Shown here: positions 60,903 to 64,000 of the stretch, one piece after another
Numbering within the stretch: the stretch's first letter is position 1
How the letters are laid out: each line of letters opens with the position of its first letter
Source of the DNA: Bacteroidales bacterium
Lineage (GTDB): Bacteria > Bacteroidota > Bacteroidia > Bacteroidales > P3
Assembly (NCBI GenBank): GCA_017483575.1
Contig: JAFUWF010000030.1
Coordinates: 1-64,000, forward strand
Direction: 5' to 3'
Length of the DNA stretch: 64,000 bases
Notes under the pieces: model-generated
Told to the model about the DNA's origin: nothing
What the model saw: only the letters and a program-made list of their open reading frames with translations
Database searches by the model: none
Position numbers and translations under genes: made by a program

Positions 60903-60929
60903 CATCGTATCATACAAAGCACCAACATA

Positions 60930-61562
60930 ATGAAAGCAAACGACCTCTATAACCTATTTGCACAGCAAGTGGTTGAATATCACAAGACCGACAACGTCGA
61001 CGCCCCCCAGCACAACCCCTACCCCGACGGCACCTACGAAGCCCTCCTCTGGGAGAAGTCCTGGGTGGACACCGTGCAATGGCACCTCGAGGACCTTGTT
61101 CGTCCGGACGACGTGGACCCCGTCTACGCCCTCCAACTCAAGCGCCGCATCGACCGTTCCAACCAGCACCGCACCGACCTCGTGGAACGCATCGACGACC
61201 ACTACTACAGCCACTTCAAAGACATCGCCCCCCTCCCCGACGCCCGCCTCAACACCGAGACTCCCGCCTGGGCCATCGACCGCCTCTCCATCCTCGCCCT
61301 CAAGGTCTACCACTTCCAGATCGAGGCCAACCGCGGCGACGCCGACCACCGCGCCCGCTGCCAGGCCAAGCTCGACACCCTCCTCACCCAGCGCACCGAC
61401 CTCACCCTGGCCATCGACCAGCTCCTCGACGACCTCGCCGCCGGACGCCGCCAGATGAAACTCTATCGCCAGATGAAGATGTACAACGACCCCAGCCTGA
61501 ACCCCATGCTGTATGGGGAACGCGACCATAAGGGAGCGAACGCGGACAACATCAAGAAATGA
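60930..61562 (+). CDS. DUF4254 protein
   Basis: 210 residues, mostly helical and charged, with no signal peptide. Conserved features: LLWEKSWVDTVQWHLEDLVR near the N-terminus, RIDRSNQHRTDLVERIDDHY in the middle, NTETPAWAIDRLSILALKVYHF and a C-terminal KLYRQMKMYNDPSLNP. These are typical of the DUF4254 family, nearly always encoded with a GT9 glycosyltransferase in Bacteroidetes, as here. Its role in glycan or LPS synthesis is inferred from this neighbourhood. It overlaps the GT9 start by ATGA. Confidence 0.8.
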   Translation: MKANDLYNLFAQQVVEYHKTDNVDAPQHNPYPDGTYEALLWEKSWVDTVQWHLEDLVRPDDVDPVYALQLKRRIDRSNQHRTDLVERIDDHYYSHFKDIAPLPDARLNTETPAWAIDRLSILALKVYHFQIEANRGDADHRARCQAKLDTLLTQRTDLTLAIDQLLDDLAAGRRQMKLYRQMKMYNDPSLNPMLYGERDHKGANADNIKK

Positions 61563-62560
61563 AGCACGTCCTCGTCATCCGCCTCTCCGCCCTCGGCGAC
61601 GTGGCCATCATGGTGCCGCTGGTGGAACGCTATGCCTCCGCCAACCCCAACCTGCACTTCACCGTCGCCGGACCTCCCCTGCTGCAACCGCTCTTCGAAG
61701 GCATGCCCAACGTGGAATACCTGGGACTCAAGAAGAAACAGAGCTTCATCAAGATATACCATACCCTCCACGCCGTAGGCGCCGACACCGTCGTCGACCT
61801 CCACAAGGTGAACCGCGTAGGCTTCGCCCTCACGCTCTTGCGCCTGCGCCACCTCCTCGACTTCCACTTCCGCATCCACGCCCTCCGCAAGGGCAAGCTC
61901 TCGCGCTGGCTCTTCCTCCACCACCTCAGAAAGACGCCCCGCCGCTCGCAGTACCTCCGCTACGACGATGTCTTCCGCCGCGCCGGACTGAAAAAAATGG
62001 AAAGCGGAAAGTGCAAAGTGGAAAGCAGGCTGCCGCGTCAGGGAAACTTCCACTTCTCAATCGGCATCGCCCCCTTCGCGCAGCACCAGGGCAAAATCTG
62101 GCCGCACGAATACACGCAGCAACTGATCAAGCTCCTCGCCGACCGCGGCTACCAGGTCCTCCTCTTCGGCAGCAAAGAGGAAGCCCCCCTCCTCGAATCC
62201 TGGACGCACCTCGAACCCTCCCTGGTCACCTCCGTGGCCGGCAAGCAGACCTTCCGCGAGGAACTGGACATCATCAAGTCGCTCACCCTCATGGTCTCCA
62301 TGGACAGCGCGAACATGCACTTCGCCTCGGCCCTCGGAGTCCCGGTGGTCAGTATCTGGGGCGCCACGCATCCCGACTTCGGTTTCTACCCCTACAACCA
62401 GCAACGCTCCAATGCCCTCTGCGCCAACCTTCCCTGCCAACCCTGCTCGGCCTTCGGCAACCGTCCCTGCCGCTTCGGCGACTACCGCTGCCTCCATGCC
62501 GTCACCCCCCAGGGCGTCCTCGAAAAAATCATCGCCCTTACAGGCCAATCTTTGCAATAA
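61559..62560 (+). CDS. Glycosyltransferase family 9 (heptosyltransferase-like)
   Basis: 333 residues, GT-B fold. N-terminal MKHVLVIRLSALGDVAIMVPL is the GT9 signature, and DTVVDLHKVNRVGFALTLLRL follows. The C-terminal domain has QHQGKIWPHEY, a donor-site VSMDSANMHFASALGVPVVSIWGATHPDFGF and CPQ-type cysteine pairs (PCQPCSAFGNRPCR). Residues about 147-168, between the lobes, are encoded by a GGAAAGN repeat. It probably adds a core sugar to lipopolysaccharide. Coupled by ATGA to DUF4254. Confidence 0.9.
   Translation: MKHVLVIRLSALGDVAIMVPLVERYASANPNLHFTVAGPPLLQPLFEGMPNVEYLGLKKKQSFIKIYHTLHAVGADTVVDLHKVNRVGFALTLLRLRHLLDFHFRIHALRKGKLSRWLFLHHLRKTPRRSQYLRYDDVFRRAGLKKMESGKCKVESRLPRQGNFHFSIGIAPFAQHQGKIWPHEYTQQLIKLLADRGYQVLLFGSKEEAPLLESWTHLEPSLVTSVAGKQTFREELDIIKSLTLMVSMDSANMHFASALGVPVVSIWGATHPDFGFYPYNQQRSNALCANLPCQPCSAFGNRPCRFGDYRCLHAVTPQGVLEKIIALTGQSLQ
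61999..62058. repeat. Intragenic 7-nt phased repeat (GGAAAGN family) in the GT9 gene
   Basis: GGAAAGC, GGAAAGT, GCAAAGT, GGAAAGC in phase (61999-62026), with a partly inverted ACTTCCACTTCTC arm at 62046-62058. Same unit as 58133-58202, about 3.8 kb away. Confidence 0.88.
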
Positions 62561-62579
62561 TACCCTTACCATCTCCCCA

Positions 62580-62612
62580 CCAACTCCCTACCAACTCCCT
62601 ACCAACTCCCAC
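62580..62612. repeat. 11-nt tandem repeat between the convergent GT9 and Lnb-like genes
   Basis: Three CCAACTCCCTA units in phase (the third ends in CCA). It occupies the 61-nt spacer between two stop codons. Confidence 0.9.
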
Positions 62613-62621
62613 CACGGTAGG

Positions 62622-63779
62622 TCACTGCTGGCGGAGGTAGCCGACGATGCGGAAAGCGAGGGTGAGGATGAGCAGCAAGATGGCGGGCGAGAGGCCACAG
62701 CAGACAGTCCATACTGCCGCCACAACGAAGCATCCGACCAGAAGCCATAGCGACCACAGAGGGCTGCGATTGAGGCGGATGGCGACGAGCAGCAGCAGGG
62801 GGTTGGCCCAGAGGATGTTGAGGTTCCACTGGGTGCAGTAGTGGTCGGTGCCCACCCACATGAATACGAGGAACAGGCCTACCAGTCCGGCCAGAACGAA
62901 AAGCACACGGTCCATCCAGGGGCGCCACCATTGTTTCCACGACATAACCACCACCAGAACAAGCAAAAGCGCAAAGACCACCACCGGTGGGAAGCTGGCG
63001 GAGAGGGGCTGTCGGGTTTCGGGGAGGAGTTGCTGCGACGGGCTGACGATGTAGGCGTTGCCGCATTCGCCGCGCCAGAGGGTGGCGGCATAGATGTCGC
63101 GCATCTGCAGGGGGAGGAACATGCGCTCCATGTCCGTGGCGCGGTGGTCGGCGGGGAGGCCGAAGAGCATGTCGATACCGAGACGCCACCACTCAAGGGT
63201 GCCCTTGAGGTTGTCACTCACCAGGCGACGGTAGCTGCGGGGAGCGGCCTGCCAGTCGGAGCCGAGGATGGTGTCGTTCTTGCCCATGGCGAGTACCACC
63301 ATGTCGCGGACACGCGTAGCGCAGTTGTCGCGGAAGAAGTCGTAGCGGTAGTAGCGGTACTCGGGCCGGTAGTTCTCTTCCAGCAACATGTAGAGGTTCG
63401 CCGTCTGGCGCGCGTCGAAGTGGAGGCGTTGCTGCGAGACGAAGCGTCCTTCCGAGGCGTATTCGGACATGAAATGGCTGAAGTTTGTGCGGCCGAGCTG
63501 GTAGTCCAGCTGGCCGCGCATGAACTTCCAGTAGAAGTGGGGCGTGTCGAAATCGAAGGTGCCGTAGTTGTACACCTGGTCGATTCCGCGCGCGGGGTCG
63601 CTGATGCGTATGGCGCTGTGGCCGAAGGTGGTGTAGAAATCGTTGCCGGGGCCGCAGGTGAGCACGTAGGCACAGGCGCTGTCGCTCAGCGGACTCTGGG
63701 CGTGGGCAAGATTCAGAGATGAAAAATGAAAAACAAGAAACAGGCACACAACCTTGAGAAAGCAACTCTGTATTTTCAT
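62622..63779 (-). CDS. DUF4105 / Lnb-like lipoprotein N-acyltransferase candidate
   Basis: 385 residues from MKIQSCFLKVVCLFLVFHF; ATGs at 63794 and 63809 also lie in frame. The signal peptide ends near LAHAQ. The periplasmic domain holds VLTCGPGNDFYTTFGHSAIRI, DQVYNYGTFDF and YRYDFFRDNCATRVRD with a conserved Cys. The C-terminal half has about four to five membrane helices. The DUF4105 N-terminal domain was renamed for Lnb, which N-acylates lipoproteins. That activity here is inferred. The first codons fall in an AT-rich 7-nt repeat region, so the start is uncertain. Confidence 0.7.
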   Translation of the reverse strand: MKIQSCFLKVVCLFLVFHFSSLNLAHAQSPLSDSACAYVLTCGPGNDFYTTFGHSAIRISDPARGIDQVYNYGTFDFDTPHFYWKFMRGQLDYQLGRTNFSHFMSEYASEGRFVSQQRLHFDARQTANLYMLLEENYRPEYRYYRYDFFRDNCATRVRDMVVLAMGKNDTILGSDWQAAPRSYRRLVSDNLKGTLEWWRLGIDMLFGLPADHRATDMERMFLPLQMRDIYAATLWRGECGNAYIVSPSQQLLPETRQPLSASFPPVVVFALLLVLVVVMSWKQWWRPWMDRVLFVLAGLVGLFLVFMWVGTDHYCTQWNLNILWANPLLLLVAIRLNRSPLWSLWLLVGCFVVAAVWTVCCGLSPAILLLILTLAFRIVGYLRQQ

Positions 63780-63784
63780 CTTGA

Positions 63785-63850
63785 CTGTTTTCATTATCTT
63801 ATTTTCCATTTTTCATTTCTCATTTTTCATTTATCATTTATCATTTATCT
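63785..63850. repeat. 7-nt phased repeat (ATTTNTC family) upstream of the Lnb-like gene
   Basis: Units ATTTTTC, ATTTCTC, ATTTTTC, ATTTATC, ATTTATC, ATTTATC in phase at about 63805-63850, reaching the MscS stop codon. It overlaps the possible upstream starts of the Lnb-like gene. Confidence 0.88.
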
Positions 63851-64000
63851 CACTCTCCCTCGCCGATGGCCTCGTTGGCAATGTGGGGACGGAGCTTGTC
63901 GATGTCGGGCTCCTGGCGGGGTTCCATGTGGATGGGAGCGTTCTCTTTGGCGTTGTGGACCGTAACCTGCGGGAAGGGGATGTCGACGCCGGCCTCGTTG
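63850..64000 (-). CDS. MscS-family mechanosensitive channel, C-terminal fragment (window edge)
   Basis: Only the last 49 codons are inside the window; the gene continues beyond 64000. The visible segment NEAGVDIPFPQVTVHN has the GI(D/E)IPFPQxxVH signature of the C-terminal cytoplasmic vestibule of small-conductance mechanosensitive channels. It is followed by a charged tail ending AIGEGE. The stop codon is at 63850-63852. It lies upstream of the Lnb-like gene in the same direction. Confidence 0.8.
   Translation of the reverse strand, partial: NEAGVDIPFPQVTVHNAKENAPIHMEPRQEPDIDKLRPHIANEAIGEGE

Noticed and set aside
58458-60917. An 819-codon minus-strand frame opposite the patatin region
   Set aside because: Same shadow effect: low-complexity V/G/E/D-rich product with no recognisable fold, opposite a gene with clear lipase motifs.

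Overview
The window is a chromosomal segment of a member of the phylum Bacteroidetes, most likely order Bacteroidales. Three things point there. Promoters have the TTTG / TAnnTTTG form used by the Bacteroidetes primary sigma factor. At least six secreted proteins carry type IX secretion (T9SS) C-terminal sorting domains, four of type A and two of type B. Many genes belong to families typical of the phylum: KorA with fused gamma and alpha domains, Omp28, DUF4254, DUF4105/Lnb, DUF6427, long SecA and L25/Ctc. Coding DNA is GC-rich while intergenic DNA is AT-rich. I see no rRNA, prophage, transposase, integrase or CRISPR array.

Layout. 0-2.3 kb: a T9SS-exported deiminase resembling Porphyromonas peptidylarginine deiminase. 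2.3-6.6 kb: a surface-glycan cluster of three complete glycosyltransferases, a hexapeptide acyltransferase and a half-length glycosyltransferase. 6.7-11 kb: TrmH, a PepSY-like protein, a two-domain lipoprotein and a C10 cysteine protease. 11-18.3 kb: SecA, tRNA-Ser(CGA), a frameshifted kinase-like locus, RNase Z and a sodium:solute symporter. 18.4-24.6 kb: two tandem giant T9SS type B proteins. 24.8-31.7 kb: a secreted YD-like protein, Era and a type III restriction-modification system. 31.8-39.3 kb: L-serine dehydratase, glycan-binding-like and YARHG secreted proteins, a WG-repeat protein wedged in front of an AlaX-like gene, L25 and PRPP synthetase. 39.5-42.8 kb: tRNA-Leu(CAA) and a lower-GC accessory module (nuclease, WYL regulator, three unknown genes). 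42.9-48 kb: an SGNH hydrolase, a lipoprotein and KorAB. 48.2-57.5 kb: a subtilase, DUF6427, RNase HII, DUF6913, DapA, a short polyprenyl synthase, TlpA, an outer-membrane barrel and Omp28. 57.5-64 kb: one continuous MATE-patatin reading frame, DUF4254, a GT9 glycosyltransferase, an Lnb-like protein and the tail of an MscS channel.

The strongest unexplained signal is a set of dispersed repeats with one shared design: a short unit of constant length (7, 8, 9, 10 or 11 nt) repeated in tandem, often followed by inverted copies of the same unit, so that the DNA or RNA can fold back. At least fifteen loci carry one. Unit families recur at several sites: GGTTATN at three, GGAAAGN at two, ACTCCACG at two, ATTTNTC at two. 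They fill operon spacers, supply stop codons, form a transcription terminator, form the leader of tRNA-Leu, and lie in frame inside proteins, mostly in interdomain or loop positions. A second class is three 110-190 bp palindromes built of 11-nt units. These repeats, the MATE-patatin fusion with an internal signal peptide, and the WG gene flanked by a duplicated AlaX 5' end are the best candidates for something not yet described.
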